Source of the DNA: Embleya scabrispora DSM 41855
GTDB lineage: Bacteria > Actinomycetota > Actinomycetes > Streptomycetales > Streptomycetaceae
Assembly (NCBI RefSeq): GCF_000372745.1
Contig: NZ_KB889722.1
Location: forward strand, 1-36,657
DNA: 36,657 bases
Reading direction: 5' to 3'
This document shows, piece after piece, positions 1-9,299 of this stretch. Position 1 is the first letter of the stretch, and the number at the start of each line of letters is the position of its first letter. Made by a program: the position numbers and the translations under genes. The notes under the pieces were generated by a model. The model was not told where the DNA came from, did not search any database, and saw only the letters and a program-made list of their open reading frames with translations.

Positions 1-145
1 AGGCCGAGGACTTGTCCTCAGTTGCTACGCGTCCACTGTGTGGTTCCCGAACCGCAATCGGTTTCGGGGAACCCGTTTGATAATTGAATCACCGCATGTG
101 ATTTCTGGTTCACCGAACGGCCCGTGATTGTCGGGTTCGATGGTT
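1..145. other. 23S-5S internal transcribed spacer (partial)
   Basis: This stretch lies directly before the 5S rRNA gene and has no convincing reading frame. By rRNA operon organisation it should be the spacer between 23S and 5S rRNA, with 23S ending left of the window. That last point is inference, because no 23S sequence is visible here. Confidence 0.6.
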
Positions 146-264
146 TTCCGGTGGTCTTGGCGGAGAGGAAACGCCCGGTCTCATTCCGAACCCGGAAGCT
201 AAGCTCTCCAGCGCCGATGGTACTGCACTCGAAGGGGTGTGGGAGAGTAGGACGCCGCCGGAAT
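146..264 (+). rRNA. rrf: 5S ribosomal RNA
   Basis: About 119 bases match the actinobacterial 5S rRNA pattern: a 5' end reading GGTGGTC, the conserved block CCCGGTCTCATTCCGAACCC, then AAGCT, GCGCCGATGGTACTGC and GGGAGAGTAGGACGCCGCC. The 5' and 3' ends pair to form helix I. A strong hairpin terminator follows ten bases later, as expected for the last gene of an rRNA operon. The ends are good to within a few bases. Confidence 0.95.
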
Positions 265-273
265 TTACGTGTG

Positions 274-304
274 AAAGGCCCATCCCGAAAAGGGATGGGC
301 CTTT
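274..304 (+). terminator. rRNA operon terminator
   Basis: A perfect 13-bp stem (AAAGGCCCATCCC and its complement) around a five-base loop, ending in TTTT. It sits ten bases after the 5S rRNA and ends the rRNA operon. Confidence 0.9.
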
Positions 305-335
305 TGCGTTTTTCGAGTGCGGTATGGTCGTGCGC

Positions 336-518
336 ATGCCTGACAACGAGATGGATCCCGCAGCCAGTACTCAGATGTTCCGGGCTTTCGTGAACGAGGA
401 CCGCCCTGCGGCCCCCGGCGAGCCGGCCCGGCGCAGCACCCCGCCGGTGTTGTTGATCGCCGGAGTCGTGATCGCGATCATCGTGGTCGCGGTGGCCGTG
501 CTCATTGCCGTCAGCTGA
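336..518 (+). CDS. Small single-pass membrane protein
   Basis: A 60-residue protein with a polar, Pro/Glu-rich N-terminal 37 residues and one hydrophobic segment (about residues 38-58, rich in Val, Ile, Leu and Ala) reaching the C-terminus. This is the layout of a small tail-anchored membrane protein. The ATG at 336 is chosen; another in-frame ATG lies 12 bases upstream, and neither has a clear Shine-Dalgarno. The reading starts 32 bases after the rRNA terminator, so it needs its own promoter. I do not recognise a family and assign no function. GC-rich third positions and the clean TM segment support it being real. Confidence 0.6.
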   Translation: MPDNEMDPAASTQMFRAFVNEDRPAAPGEPARRSTPPVLLIAGVVIAIIVVAVAVLIAVS

Positions 519-635
519 CATACCGACGGGCGGGCCCCAATTGTTCGGGGTCCCGCCCGAGGTATGCGGTGGTTCGGTATTCACCGCAGCGGTGTTCGCC
601 GCGCGGATCGGTGCGTCAAGCGGTCAGGGCGGCGG

Positions 636-2441
636 TCACGGCGATGGCCACAGGGCGACCACACAACCGTCGTCCTCGCGCAGGCGAAGGCCCTCGTCCA
701 CGTCGCGCAGGTAGTCGAACAGCGACGGCGGCGTCCGCCAGTCCTCGGCGAGGCGCGGCGCGAGTCCGGCCGTCGGCTGACCGAGTGCCTCGGCGAAGCC
801 ACCGGTCATCATCACCAGGACATCGGTCGGACGCCACGTGGTCCGGCAGATGCGCAGCTGGTCGTCACCGGCCTGGTCGGGGATCGCCGCCGGAGCGGTC
901 TCCGCGGACGCATCCCGGATACCCAGCGGTGCGCGCCAACCGCCTTGGGCCAGCCGGAGCACGGTGCTGTCGCCGAGCACGGCCATGTCGACCCGGTCGT
1001 CCTCCAGCGGGTCCGCGGCGGTGACCAATATCGCCAGCCGCGTGGCCGGTTCCGAGCGGCCCAGCTCGTGCGCCCGGTCGGCGGTGCCGGCGAGCCGGGT
1101 GCGCAGGTCCTCCTCGACCTCGGTCTGCACCCCGGCCCAATCCCAGTTCTCGTGTCGCTCGCGCGCGACCATCCTGGCCACTGTGCGATAGGCGCTGCGG
1201 ACCGCGATCTGCGCGGCGAGTTCGGATGCGTGCGCGTTGTCGACGCCGTCGCAGACGATCGCGATGGTCCACCGTGTACTCGGGTCCGGGCCGACCGCGA
1301 AGCAGTTCTGCCTCGGCAGGCCCTGTTGCTGGTGCAGTTCGCCGCGGACGCCGGCGGCGCGGACGTTCAACCGGCCCAGCCGGCCGCCGTCGACGACCAT
1401 GCCGCCGCCGTCGGCGAGCGCTGGTGGAGGCAACATGCGCAACATCCTTCGCGGTACCTCGTCGACCGCGCTCTCCGCGGCCGGCCCGGGGCGGTAGGGC
1501 GCGCGGGGCGCCGCGGGTGCCGGCACGAACGAGGTGCCGGGCTCGCCGTCGTCGTCCGGATCCGGGGTGGTGCCGGCGTCGAACCGGCGCCGGTCGTCGG
1601 GCTCGTCGTCGAGTGCGGCCATCGTGTCGACCGTTGTCGAGCGATCGGACTCCGCCGCAGGTGCGGGCCTGTGCTTGGGGATCGGCGGGTAGGCCGGGCG
1701 GCGTTCGGACGAAGGGCTCGGCCCCGGGTCCAGCGGGTCGACCGGATCCATCGGGTCCGCGGGTTCGATGTGGTCCTCGGGCTCGGGCTGCCACCTTGGT
1801 GTCGGATCCTCGCGGCGTCCCGGACGCGAGGTGCCACGGGATGGGGGCAGCACGCCCTGAGGCTCGCGGTGCAGCCGGTCGGGCGGCATCGTGTCGCCGG
1901 GAATGCTGTCCGACATCGGCGTGCCCGGGGACGGCGACGAGCCGAGCATGACGTCTTCCCAGTGTGAGGAGCCGGTCCGTCGGCGGGTGCGACCCGACGT
2001 CGGGGGCGGGGCCGAGTCGTAGTCGGCGTCGTACTCCGGGCCCTGGTCGCGGCCGTAGTCGTACACCCCGGCGTCGGCCTCGTACGGATCGCGCCGCCCG
2101 AAGCCGGGTCGGCGGTCGTAGGGATCCGGCTCCTCCTCCTCGGCGGGTGCACCGAAGCCGAACCAGTTCGCGACCCGACGTGCGCGGCCGGATCGGCGTC
2201 CGGCCTGATCCGGCGCCGGGTCCGGGTCCGGGTAGCCCATCGGCTCCTCGGGTGGAACACCGTTGCGGTCGTACTCCGGTTCGGGGCGACGGTCGTAGTC
2301 GGGATCCGGCCGTCGGTCGTAGTCGGGATCGGGACGTTCGCGGCCGGTCGGGCCGGGGCGTCGTGGACCCTGTGCTCGCGGGATGGGCTCGGCCGGCGAA
2401 CCATCGCCGGGGGTGTGGCGCTTGCTGGTACCGTCCGGCAC
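636..2441 (-). CDS. PP2C-like protein phosphatase with long disordered N-terminus
   Basis: A 601-residue protein. The GTG start at 2441 is preceded by GAAGGAGGAA at good spacing, so the longer open frame upstream is not used. Residues 1 to about 350 are low complexity, rich in Pro, Asp, Arg and Tyr, with near-repeats of DPDYDRRP and PEPEYDR. The C-terminal 240 residues look like a PP2C (PPM) phosphatase: CDGVDN in the position of the metal-binding ADG, a GDS motif in AVLGDS, and a final DDG. The usual SDG motif reads TGG (MMTGGF), so one metal ligand appears lost and activity may be weak or absent. The PPM family removes phosphate from Ser/Thr and often opposes Ser/Thr kinases or anti-sigma kinases; the substrate here is unknown. 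Confidence 0.8.
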   Translation of the reverse strand: MPDGTSKRHTPGDGSPAEPIPRAQGPRRPGPTGRERPDPDYDRRPDPDYDRRPEPEYDRNGVPPEEPMGYPDPDPAPDQAGRRSGRARRVANWFGFGAPAEEEEPDPYDRRPGFGRRDPYEADAGVYDYGRDQGPEYDADYDSAPPPTSGRTRRRTGSSHWEDVMLGSSPSPGTPMSDSIPGDTMPPDRLHREPQGVLPPSRGTSRPGRREDPTPRWQPEPEDHIEPADPMDPVDPLDPGPSPSSERRPAYPPIPKHRPAPAAESDRSTTVDTMAALDDEPDDRRRFDAGTTPDPDDDGEPGTSFVPAPAAPRAPYRPGPAAESAVDEVPRRMLRMLPPPALADGGGMVVDGGRLGRLNVRAAGVRGELHQQQGLPRQNCFAVGPDPSTRWTIAIVCDGVDNAHASELAAQIAVRSAYRTVARMVARERHENWDWAGVQTEVEEDLRTRLAGTADRAHELGRSEPATRLAILVTAADPLEDDRVDMAVLGDSTVLRLAQGGWRAPLGIRDASAETAPAAIPDQAGDDQLRICRTTWRPTDVLVMMTGGFAEALGQPTAGLAPRLAEDWRTPPSLFDYLRDVDEGLRLREDDGCVVALWPSP

Positions 2442-3011
2442 GGCTTCCTCCTTCGCGTCGGGCCGGCCGGCGAGCCGGTCCCGTCGTGTCGCCGGTGGGC
2501 GTACCGTCTTCCCACCCGTGCGACAGGTATCAACAGGTATAGCGTGCACGGCCCGTGCCCGTGTGCGCACGCGCGCGCATTGGCCCCCACTTTGCCCCAG
2601 GGCCGCCCCGCCCATCGTGCGGATGGCGGGCTTCTACCCGGAATCCCGGTGCTCGGTACCTCTTTGACGGCGTATCAGGGAAACTCTCGGGCACCGTGTC
2701 GGCGTTCCCCGTCGCGGCCGCGAATGTCCCGGATGGGTGGGCCGATGGTCCGCCGGGCGAAGTGGTCGAAAAATATGGATGGTTGGTGTTCCGGCGGGCG
2801 GCCGGCGCGAAGTGCGGGTGGGGTCGCGGCGGGGTCCGGAAGGCGTGTTCGTCCCCGTTCGATGATGCGTTCGTCTCTCCATACGGCACCGTCTGGAGCA
2901 AGTGGCCTGGTCATCACTACAGTGGTGCCCGTCGCGCGGTAGCAACGACCGGTTGTTTTCCAGGTGGTTCCCGCGCGCTCACGAACACTTCCTCTTCGGG
3001 AGCACAACCGC
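2442..3011. other. 570-bp intergenic region between divergent phosphatase genes
   Basis: No credible gene is seen here. It must hold the promoters of the PP2C-like gene (leftward) and the tyrosine phosphatase gene (rightward). Two direct copies of ACAGGTAT occur at 2523-2530 and 2533-2540. A 20-bp alternating purine-pyrimidine tract lies at 2561-2580. I could not fix -35/-10 elements with confidence. Confidence 0.5.
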
Positions 3012-4172
3012 ATGCGCATACGCACCACCCGCCTCGCGACCATCGCCGTCACGGCGGCGCTCACGCTCGGCGGCTCCGTCGCGGTGACCTCGTCCCCGGC
3101 CTCGGCCGACGCGGGCAACAGCGACACCAACGTCTCGGCCCGAGGCGGTCTCGGCATTGTCACGAGCGCGTCGGCCTCGGCCGACGCGGACGGTACGTAC
3201 ACGATCACTTGGACCGACCGTTGGCCCGGCCCGATGCGCGTGTACGCGTCCACCGACGTGGACCGCTTCACCCGGCTCGTCGGCACCGCCGAGGGCAACA
3301 CGCTGACCGTGTCCGGCCTGGACCCGGCGCAGCGCTGGTACTTCAACGTCACCCCGGCCGGCCCGTTCGTCGGCGTGGTCACCGCACCGCGCTCGCTCGG
3401 CCTGCAGAGCGCGCCCAATGCCCGCGACATCGGCGGCTACCGCACCGACTGGGGCCTGAGCGTCAAGTACGGCCGGGTCTTCCGCACCGACGCGCTCGGC
3501 AAGACGACCGACGCGGACGTGGCCCGGCTCGCGAGCCTGGGTGTGGACGAGTCGGCGGACTTCCGCACGGACACCGAAATCGCCGGCAACGGCGCCAACA
3601 GGCTGCCCGCCGGCACCCCGATCAAGAACCTGCCGATCGCGGACGGCAATCTGACCAACATCACCAACGCCGCGGTGGGCAGCCGGGACCCGATCAAGCA
3701 GCAGGAGCTGCTGGGTGACGGCAAGGCCGCGGCCGCGCTGGAGAACATCTACCGGGGCTTCGTCGACGACCCGGCCCAGCGCGCGCAATTCACCACCGTG
3801 CTGCGGGACATCGCGGACGGCAAGTCGGTGATCTACAACTGCACGGCGGGCAAGGACCGCACCGGCTGGATGACCGCGATCATCCTCAAGGCGGTCGGGG
3901 TCGACGACGCCACCGTCTACGCCGACTACCTCGCCGGCAACGACAACCTCCGGGCCCGCAACGAGGGCACGAAGGCCGGTCTCAAGGCTGCCGGGCTGAT
4001 GCAGGACCCGACCCTGATGGACCCGCTCCTGTACGTGCGGAAGTCGTACCTGGACGCGGCGTTCGCCCAGGTGCAGAAGAAGTACGGCTCGTTCGACGAC
4101 TACCTGCGCAAGGGTCTGAACATCGACCCGATCACCGAACTCAAGCTCCGGGCGCAGCTGCTCACCTTCTGA
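3012..4172 (+). CDS. Secreted tyrosine-protein phosphatase (Y_phosphatase3 / IphP type)
   Basis: A 386-residue protein with a signal peptide: MRIRTTR, a hydrophobic stretch, then cleavage near SPASA-DA at about residue 33. The catalytic P-loop NCTAGKDRTG lies near residue 277 and fits the Cx5R signature (CTAGKDR) of dual-specificity and lipid/tyrosine phosphatases. The stretch starting NARDIGGYRT near residue 136 is typical of the Y_phosphatase3 family. The ATG at 3012 is chosen because GGGAG lies about nine bases before it and because it gives a proper signal peptide. It probably acts outside the cell or at the envelope on phosphotyrosine or phospholipid; the substrate is not visible from sequence. 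It converges on the sigma factor gene, with a terminator between them. Confidence 0.88.
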   Translation: MRIRTTRLATIAVTAALTLGGSVAVTSSPASADAGNSDTNVSARGGLGIVTSASASADADGTYTITWTDRWPGPMRVYASTDVDRFTRLVGTAEGNTLTVSGLDPAQRWYFNVTPAGPFVGVVTAPRSLGLQSAPNARDIGGYRTDWGLSVKYGRVFRTDALGKTTDADVARLASLGVDESADFRTDTEIAGNGANRLPAGTPIKNLPIADGNLTNITNAAVGSRDPIKQQELLGDGKAAAALENIYRGFVDDPAQRAQFTTVLRDIADGKSVIYNCTAGKDRTGWMTAIILKAVGVDDATVYADYLAGNDNLRARNEGTKAGLKAAGLMQDPTLMDPLLYVRKSYLDAAFAQVQKKYGSFDDYLRKGLNIDPITELKLRAQLLTF

Positions 4173-4212
4173 GCATGCGGACGAACCCGCGGGCGGCCTC
4201 GGCCTGCGACTC

Positions 4213-4247
4213 GGCAAGGGCTCTGACGATCCGTCAGGGCCCTTGCC
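4213..4247. terminator. Bidirectional terminator between tyrosine phosphatase and sigma factor genes
   Basis: GGCAAGGGC, one base, CTGACG, a three-base loop, then the full complement. This is a 16-bp stem with one T/G wobble pair. It lies between two convergent genes and probably serves both. Confidence 0.8.
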
Positions 4248-4271
4248 GGGCAGCGATCGAGACCGGGCCGC

Positions 4272-5153
4272 TCAGGCGGACAGATCGGCGCGCAGGCGCG
4301 CCAGCGCGCGGGCGAGCAGGCGGGACACGTGCATCTGTGAGATCCCCAGCCGCTCGCCGATCTGCGACTGCGTCATGTTGCCGAAGAAGCGCAGCATGAT
4401 GATCTGCCGGTCGCGCGGACTCATCCGGGCCAGCAGCGGCCGCAGCGCCTCGCGGTACTCGACACCGTCGAGTGCCTCGTCCTCCTGTCCCAGCCGGGCG
4501 ATCAGCGCGTTGTCGCGATCGTCGTCGAGGTCGTGGGCGTCCAGCGACGCGGGCGAGTAGGCGTTGGCCGCCTCCATGCCCTCGAGGATCTCCTCGACGG
4601 TCAGGTTCAGGTGCTTGGCGAGTTCGACCACCGTCGGGGCGCGGTCGTACTTGTGGTTGAACTGCTCGGTGGCCTCGGCCAGGGCCAGGCGCAGTTCCTG
4701 GAGCCGGCGGGGCACCCGCACGCTCCACGAGGTGTCCCGGAAGAAGCGCTTGATCTCGCCGATGATGGTCGGCACCGCGTAGGTGGGGAACTCGACGCCG
4801 CGATGCGGGTCGAAGCGGTCTATCGCCTTGATCAGCCCGATCGTGCCCACTTGGAGCACGTCCTCGTACTGGTCCGTGCGACTGCGGAAGCGGTTGGCCG
4901 CGAAGCGCACCAGGGGCAGGTTCAGCTCGACCAGGGTGCTGCGCACGTAGGCGTGCTCGGCCGATCCCTCGACGACATCGGTGAGGCGGAGCAGGAGGGT
5001 TCGGGACAGCGTGCGCGTGTCCTGAGGGGTGTCGGTGCCGGAACCCCTGACCGCGCGGACGCGGGGGATGCCGGTACGGGGAAGGCGCGCGGGCGCGGCG
5101 CGGTCGGCGGTCGAGCCGGCCGTGCCCTCGTGGGAAGCATCTCGCAGCAGCAC
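4272..5153 (-). CDS. RNA polymerase sigma factor, SigB/SigF/SigG family
   Basis: A 293-residue group 3 sigma factor. Region 2 carries YEDVLQVGTIGLIKAIDRFDP and EFPTYAVPTIIGEIKRFFRD. Region 3 follows with RVPRRLQELRLAL, and region 4 ends with MSPRDRQIIMLRFF...QSQIGERLGISQMHVSRLLARAL, a helix-turn-helix for the -35 element. This family directs stress and sporulation genes in Streptomyces and is normally held by an anti-sigma factor, but none is adjacent here. A GTG at 5165 is also in frame, but the Shine-Dalgarno GAGGAGG abuts it; the GTG at 5153 has that site about ten bases upstream and is preferred. The neighbourhood (near upp and tadA) recalls the S. coelicolor sigF region, but I cannot decide between paralogues. 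Confidence 0.9.
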   Translation of the reverse strand: MLLRDASHEGTAGSTADRAAPARLPRTGIPRVRAVRGSGTDTPQDTRTLSRTLLLRLTDVVEGSAEHAYVRSTLVELNLPLVRFAANRFRSRTDQYEDVLQVGTIGLIKAIDRFDPHRGVEFPTYAVPTIIGEIKRFFRDTSWSVRVPRRLQELRLALAEATEQFNHKYDRAPTVVELAKHLNLTVEEILEGMEAANAYSPASLDAHDLDDDRDNALIARLGQEDEALDGVEYREALRPLLARMSPRDRQIIMLRFFGNMTQSQIGERLGISQMHVSRLLARALARLRADLSA

Positions 5154-5401
5154 TGGAGAGCCCACCTCCTCGTCGGTCCTGGAGCGGAACCTGTCCGCTG
5201 CCGGCCATGGTGGAACGGCAGCCGTCGTTCGGTACCCCCTTACCGGCGTGGGTCACCGCTCCAAACCCCTTGCGACATCCCCGATTTGTCAGGTGATGCG
5301 GGTGTATCTAGCGGCATGTCGACAGTACGAAAGCCGCAAATCACCGCAAAGAAAATTCGAGGTTTTGCCAGCTGTTTCGTGTTACTCACCGGTCGTGCCG
5401 A

Positions 5402-5926
5402 TTAATCGACGTCGGGACCGAACAACTGATCGCACACCTTGAGGTAGACGGCGTCGGGTCGGGGGACGAAACCGACCTCCTTGAGGGGTTGCTCCTGCCC
5501 CGCGGACTCCATCACGAACGTCCCGTGCCCGAGTATTCGGCCGCCCGGAGTGCGCCGGTAGCTCATGTCGGTCACCTTGGTCAGCGGCATCATGTTGACC
5601 CGCTTGGCGATCAGCCCGGTGGCCAGGATGATCCGCTTGTCGGTCACGATGAAGTAGTCGTTGCGCCAGGTGAGTACGTGCCCCGAGCACCACAGCAGGA
5701 GCCCCGCCCCGATCGGCCACACGCCGTAGTGCACGGCCAGGTTTTCGGCCGGGAAGTACCACCCCAGCAGGAGGAGGAAGGCCAGCCCGAGGGCGGTGGT
5801 CGCCAGCGGGCGCAGGATGATGGCCCAGTGCCGGCGCACCGCTATCGCGCAGACCTCGGTGGGCAGCAGGTACCTGCGTATCGCGTGTGGGTCGACGGTG
5901 GAGCCGGTGACCGGTCCCGCCCCCAC
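5402..5926 (-). CDS. PH domain (bPH) membrane protein
   Basis: About 174 residues. Two hydrophobic segments (about residues 35-55 and 62-82) are followed by a bacterial PH-like domain with the typical run NDYFIVTDKRIILATGLIAKRVNMMPL, and later MSYRRTPGGRILGHGTF. This matches actinobacterial bPH2/DUF304 proteins, which are membrane-anchored and of unclear role. The start is uncertain; the GTG at 5926 is used because no ATG precedes the first membrane segment. It begins 17 bases after the stop of the 55-aa membrane protein gene, so the two likely form an operon. Confidence 0.8.
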   Translation of the reverse strand: MGAGPVTGSTVDPHAIRRYLLPTEVCAIAVRRHWAIILRPLATTALGLAFLLLLGWYFPAENLAVHYGVWPIGAGLLLWCSGHVLTWRNDYFIVTDKRIILATGLIAKRVNMMPLTKVTDMSYRRTPGGRILGHGTFVMESAGQEQPLKEVGFVPRPDAVYLKVCDQLFGPDVD

Positions 5927-5943
5927 CTCTCGACGTGCGCGCC

Positions 5944-6111
5944 TCAGCTCGTCCAGCCGCTGATCTGGTCGCCGCACCACTTGGCGGCGGACGACATCGC
6001 CTGGAACCACTGCGCGACCAGGTCGGATGCTTTTTCCGGCGTGGCGATGATCGTATAGATAACGAAAACGATCAGGAGCAGCGTCAGGATCCTCTTGGTC
6101 TGCGCCTGCAT
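5944..6111 (-). CDS. Small membrane protein, 55 aa
   Basis: A 55-residue protein beginning MQAQTKRILTLLL with one hydrophobic segment (residues about 8-23), then an amphipathic tail with AQWFQAMSSAAKWCGDQISG. The ATG has GGAGG seven bases upstream, a good Shine-Dalgarno. It is the first gene before the PH-domain gene (17-base gap). I recognise no characterised family. The pair probably acts at the cell membrane. Confidence 0.75.
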   Translation of the reverse strand: MQAQTKRILTLLLIVFVIYTIIATPEKASDLVAQWFQAMSSAAKWCGDQISGWTS

Positions 6112-6227
6112 CTCCCCGCCTCCCCGAATGAGGTATCGGGGAGAAACAATAGGGGAGAGGGAGCAGCCGCGGGGGGACCGGCCACTTCCTCTCCCCTGTG
6201 GGACCCCCGCCGGAGCAAAGGTGGGTC

Positions 6228-6250
6228 GTACCTTCGCAGCATCGGCAAAC
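6228..6250 (-). promoter_or_regulatory. Candidate SigB/SigF-type promoter for the 55-aa/PH operon
   Basis: On the minus strand GTTT is followed by 13 bases and then AGGTAC. This is one base off in both spacing and -10 sequence from the Streptomyces SigB-family pattern (GNNT, 14-16 bases, GGGTAY). It lies 117 bases upstream of the small membrane protein gene. The match is suggestive only. Confidence 0.3.
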
Positions 6251-6445
6251 AGTCCCGGGGTGCCTGCGGGGCTCCTGCCCAGCCCCGGGCACACTTCCAG
6301 CATGCGCCGAGGTGGGCCGCCGCGCATCCGGCGTTCGGCCTGACGGGGAAGGGCCTTGGTCCCGCCGGGGAGCCGCGGCCGCGATCCACCCCGAACGGCC
6401 GTACCCGCAGGTGGGCGCCGGGGTCGATCGGACCCGCCGACGAAG

Positions 6446-6471
6446 ATCGCCGGACGGGGCCGGCCGGCGAT
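6446..6471 (-). terminator. Probable upp terminator
   Basis: An 8-bp perfect inverted repeat (ATCGCCGG and CCGGCGAT) with a ten-base loop, lying ten bases downstream of the upp stop codon. There is no T run, as is common for terminators in this group. Confidence 0.5.
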
Positions 6472-6480
6472 GCGTGGTGC

Positions 6481-7122
6481 CTAGCCGGCGGTGCCGTACA
6501 GCCGGTCGCCCGCGTCGCCCAGTCCGGGGACGATGTAGCCGTGCTCGTTGAGCCGCTCGTCGATCGAGGCGGTCACGACGGTGACGTTGGCCTCGGTGTC
6601 CTGAAACGCCTCCTGCATCACCTTGACGCCCTCGGGCGCGGCGAGCAGGCAGATCGCGGTCACGTCGTGCGCGCCGCGGTCCAGGAGCAGCTTGGTGGCC
6701 GCGATCAGGGTGCCGCCGGTGGCGAGCATGGGGTCGAGGACGTACGCCTGCCGGCCGCTGAGGTCGTCCGGCATCCGGGTCGCGTAGGTCGACGGCTCGA
6801 GGGTGTCCTCGTTGCGGATCATGCCCAGGAAGCCGACCTCGGCCGTCGGCAGCAGCCGCACCATGCCGTCGAGCATGCCCAGCCCGGCCCGCAGGATCGG
6901 GACCACCAGCGGACGCGGGTAGGAGAGCTTGACGCCGGTGGTCTCGCTGACCGGCGTGCTGATCGCCACCGGGTCCACGCGTACGCCGCGGGTCGCCTCG
7001 TAGGCGAGCAGCGTGACCAGTTCGTCGGCGAGCCTCCGGAAGGTCGGCGAGTCGGTGCGCCGGTCGCGCAGGGTGGAGAGCTTGTGGGCCACCAGAGGAT
7101 GGTCGACGACGTGAATCCGCAT
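6481..7122 (-). CDS. upp: Uracil phosphoribosyltransferase
   Basis: A 213-residue enzyme of the pyrimidine salvage pathway: uracil plus PRPP gives UMP and pyrophosphate in the cytosol. The PRPP-binding loop is [16 protein letters not shown], and the uracil-binding C-terminus reads [16 protein letters not shown]. The N-terminus [20 protein letters not shown] and the full length fit the family. No Shine-Dalgarno precedes the ATG; a TAATGT hexamer six bases upstream fits the TAnnnT -10 pattern, so the message may be leaderless. Confidence 0.97.
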   Translation of the reverse strand: MRIHVVDHPLVAHKLSTLRDRRTDSPTFRRLADELVTLLAYEATRGVRVDPVAISTPVSETTGVKLSYPRPLVVPILRAGLGMLDGMVRLLPTAEVGFLGMIRNEDTLEPSTYATRMPDDLSGRQAYVLDPMLATGGTLIAATKLLLDRGAHDVTAICLLAAPEGVKVMQEAFQDTEANVTVVTASIDERLNEHGYIVPGLGDAGDRLYGTAG

Positions 7123-7375
7123 GGTGCGACATTAGCCGTTTGGCCTGGCGGCGACCCTGCCGGGTTGTCGGATTCGAGGCGTGTTCGGCGGCATTCGCCG
7201 CCCGGTGGGCCGGTCCGACTCGCGGGCATGCGGGAATGTCGGGCGAATTGTGATCGTTGCCACTATTTGCGAACACGCATCCGGCGTGACATGCGGATGT
7301 GATGACTGAGCCGGCGTGTCCCGGGAACTACAGCCACGTTGGTTTCGGCGGCCTTTCGAGTCCAGGGGCGTGGTG

Positions 7376-7564
7376 ATGGAGAGTCGGGAACCTCGGACGA
7401 CGGCGGCCGAGCGCCGCGAGGAGGAGGCGGCGCGCCGTCGTCGACGCACCCTTTTCCTGCGCGAACTGGCCGAGGCGCGCGAGCTGCGAGCCCGCATCCA
7501 ACCGCGACGCGTGCGCAATGAGCGGCTACGACAGATGATGCGGATGCGTACGTTCCGTTACTGA
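7376..7564 (+). CDS. Small basic hypothetical protein
   Basis: A 62-residue, strongly basic protein (MESREPRTTAAERREEEAAR..., ending RMRTFRY), rich in Arg and Glu and predicted to be mostly helical. It lies between upp and the TadA-partner gene, divergent from upp. The ATG at 7376 is preferred because upstream residues look non-coding; the Shine-Dalgarno (GGGGCG) is weak. No function can be given. The reverse strand is also open here, so this call is moderate. Confidence 0.5.
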   Translation: MESREPRTTAAERREEEAARRRRRTLFLRELAEARELRARIQPRRVRNERLRQMMRMRTFRY

Positions 7565-7689
7565 ATCCGACCGATCCTTGATCGTCTCGGTGACCTTGTT
7601 CGTCAACGTGCGCCAATTCCCGTCGTCGTGGTCCGGTATCTGCCACGATGCGAGGGACAACGCCGAAGCGAACGATCTTGGAGAGTCCC

Positions 7690-8693
<1,004 letters not shown>

Positions 8694-8703
8694 GCTCTCT
8701 CTC

Positions 8704-8790
8704 GGTAGCGTGTCCGAGTGGCCTAAGGAGCACGCCTCGAAAGCGTGTGATGGTGCAAGCTATCCGTGGGTTCAAATCCCACCGCTACCG
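8704..8790 (+). tRNA. tRNA-Ser(CGA)
   Basis: An 87-base class II tRNA. The acceptor GGTAGCG pairs with CGCTACC, with G as discriminator. The D arm TCCGAGTGGCCTAAGGA is typical of tRNA-Ser. The anticodon loop CTCGAAA carries CGA, reading UCG serine codons. A long variable arm (GTGATGGTGCAAGCTATC) and TTCAAAT in the T loop follow. CCA is not encoded. Confidence 0.95.
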
Positions 8791-8809
8791 CTCCTGAGCA
8801 GTACGAATG

Positions 8810-8840
8810 AAGGACCTGACCGGATTCGGTCAGGTCCTTT
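8810..8840 (+). terminator. tRNA-Ser terminator
   Basis: AAGGACCTGACC and its complement around a short loop, ending in CCTTTCTC. It lies 20 bases after the tRNA and also separates it from the convergent merR-like gene. Confidence 0.85.
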
Positions 8841-8880
8841 CTCGTTTGTGGTGGGGCTTGTGGGCGCGTCCCGGCTGCTT

Positions 8881-9288
8881 CTAGGCGGGGACGGGCTCCA
8901 GGTCGGCGTCGTCGAAGGGTGGGTAGTTCTCGTCGCCCGTTCGCTCGGCCGCGTCGATGTAGTCGGCGAGGGCGTCGCGGGATTGGGCGAGCCTGTCCAG
9001 CTGGTCTTCCAGTCGCCGCAGACGTGCCCGCATCGCGGCCAGCAACTCGGGGCACCCGGGGAGCTCCGGGGCCTCTCCGACCGCACAGGGCAGCAGGTAC
9101 GCGATGTCCTCGGAGGACAAGCGGGCGCCGAGCAGGTGCCGGATCTGCTTCACCCGCAGCACGGCGGTCTCGTCGTAGTCGCGGTAGCCGTTCGTGCCGC
9201 GCTCCGCCGTCAGCAGGCCCTGAGCCTCGTAGTAGCGCAACTGATGGGCGTTGACGCCCGTCCGGCGACTGAGTTCCCCGATCCGCAT
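8881..9288 (-). CDS. MerR family transcriptional regulator
   Basis: A 135-residue regulator. The N-terminal winged helix-turn-helix is MRIGELSRRTGVNAHQLRYYEAQGLL, followed by the second wing (RGTNGYRDYDETAVLRV) and a dimerising coiled coil (about residues 80-115). The C-terminal sensor region is short. One Cys (LPCAVGE) and a second (PGCPEL) are present, but not in the metal-binding pattern of metal-sensing MerR proteins, so a small-molecule ligand is more likely. It diverges from the oxidoreductase gene across a 49-base gap holding a MerR-type operator, and probably controls that gene and itself. Confidence 0.92.
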   Translation of the reverse strand: MRIGELSRRTGVNAHQLRYYEAQGLLTAERGTNGYRDYDETAVLRVKQIRHLLGARLSSEDIAYLLPCAVGEAPELPGCPELLAAMRARLRRLEDQLDRLAQSRDALADYIDAAERTGDENYPPFDDADLEPVPA

Positions 9289-9299
9289 CGAAACCTCAC

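Larger units (their letters stand above)
6112..6480. other. Intergenic region upstream of the 55-aa/PH operon and downstream of upp
   Basis: No gene is seen. It holds the upp terminator hairpin (6446-6471) and a candidate SigB-type promoter for the leftward operon (6228-6250). The rest is GC-rich with no clear structure. Confidence 0.5.

Noticed and set aside
2979-4217. 412-codon minus-strand frame
   Set aside because: It lies opposite the tyrosine phosphatase, which has a signal peptide and catalytic motif; the minus frame shows no domain.
5221-5275. SigB-type autoregulatory promoter for the sigma gene
   Set aside because: GGGTAC is present on the minus strand, but the nearest GTTT is 25 bases away instead of 14-16.
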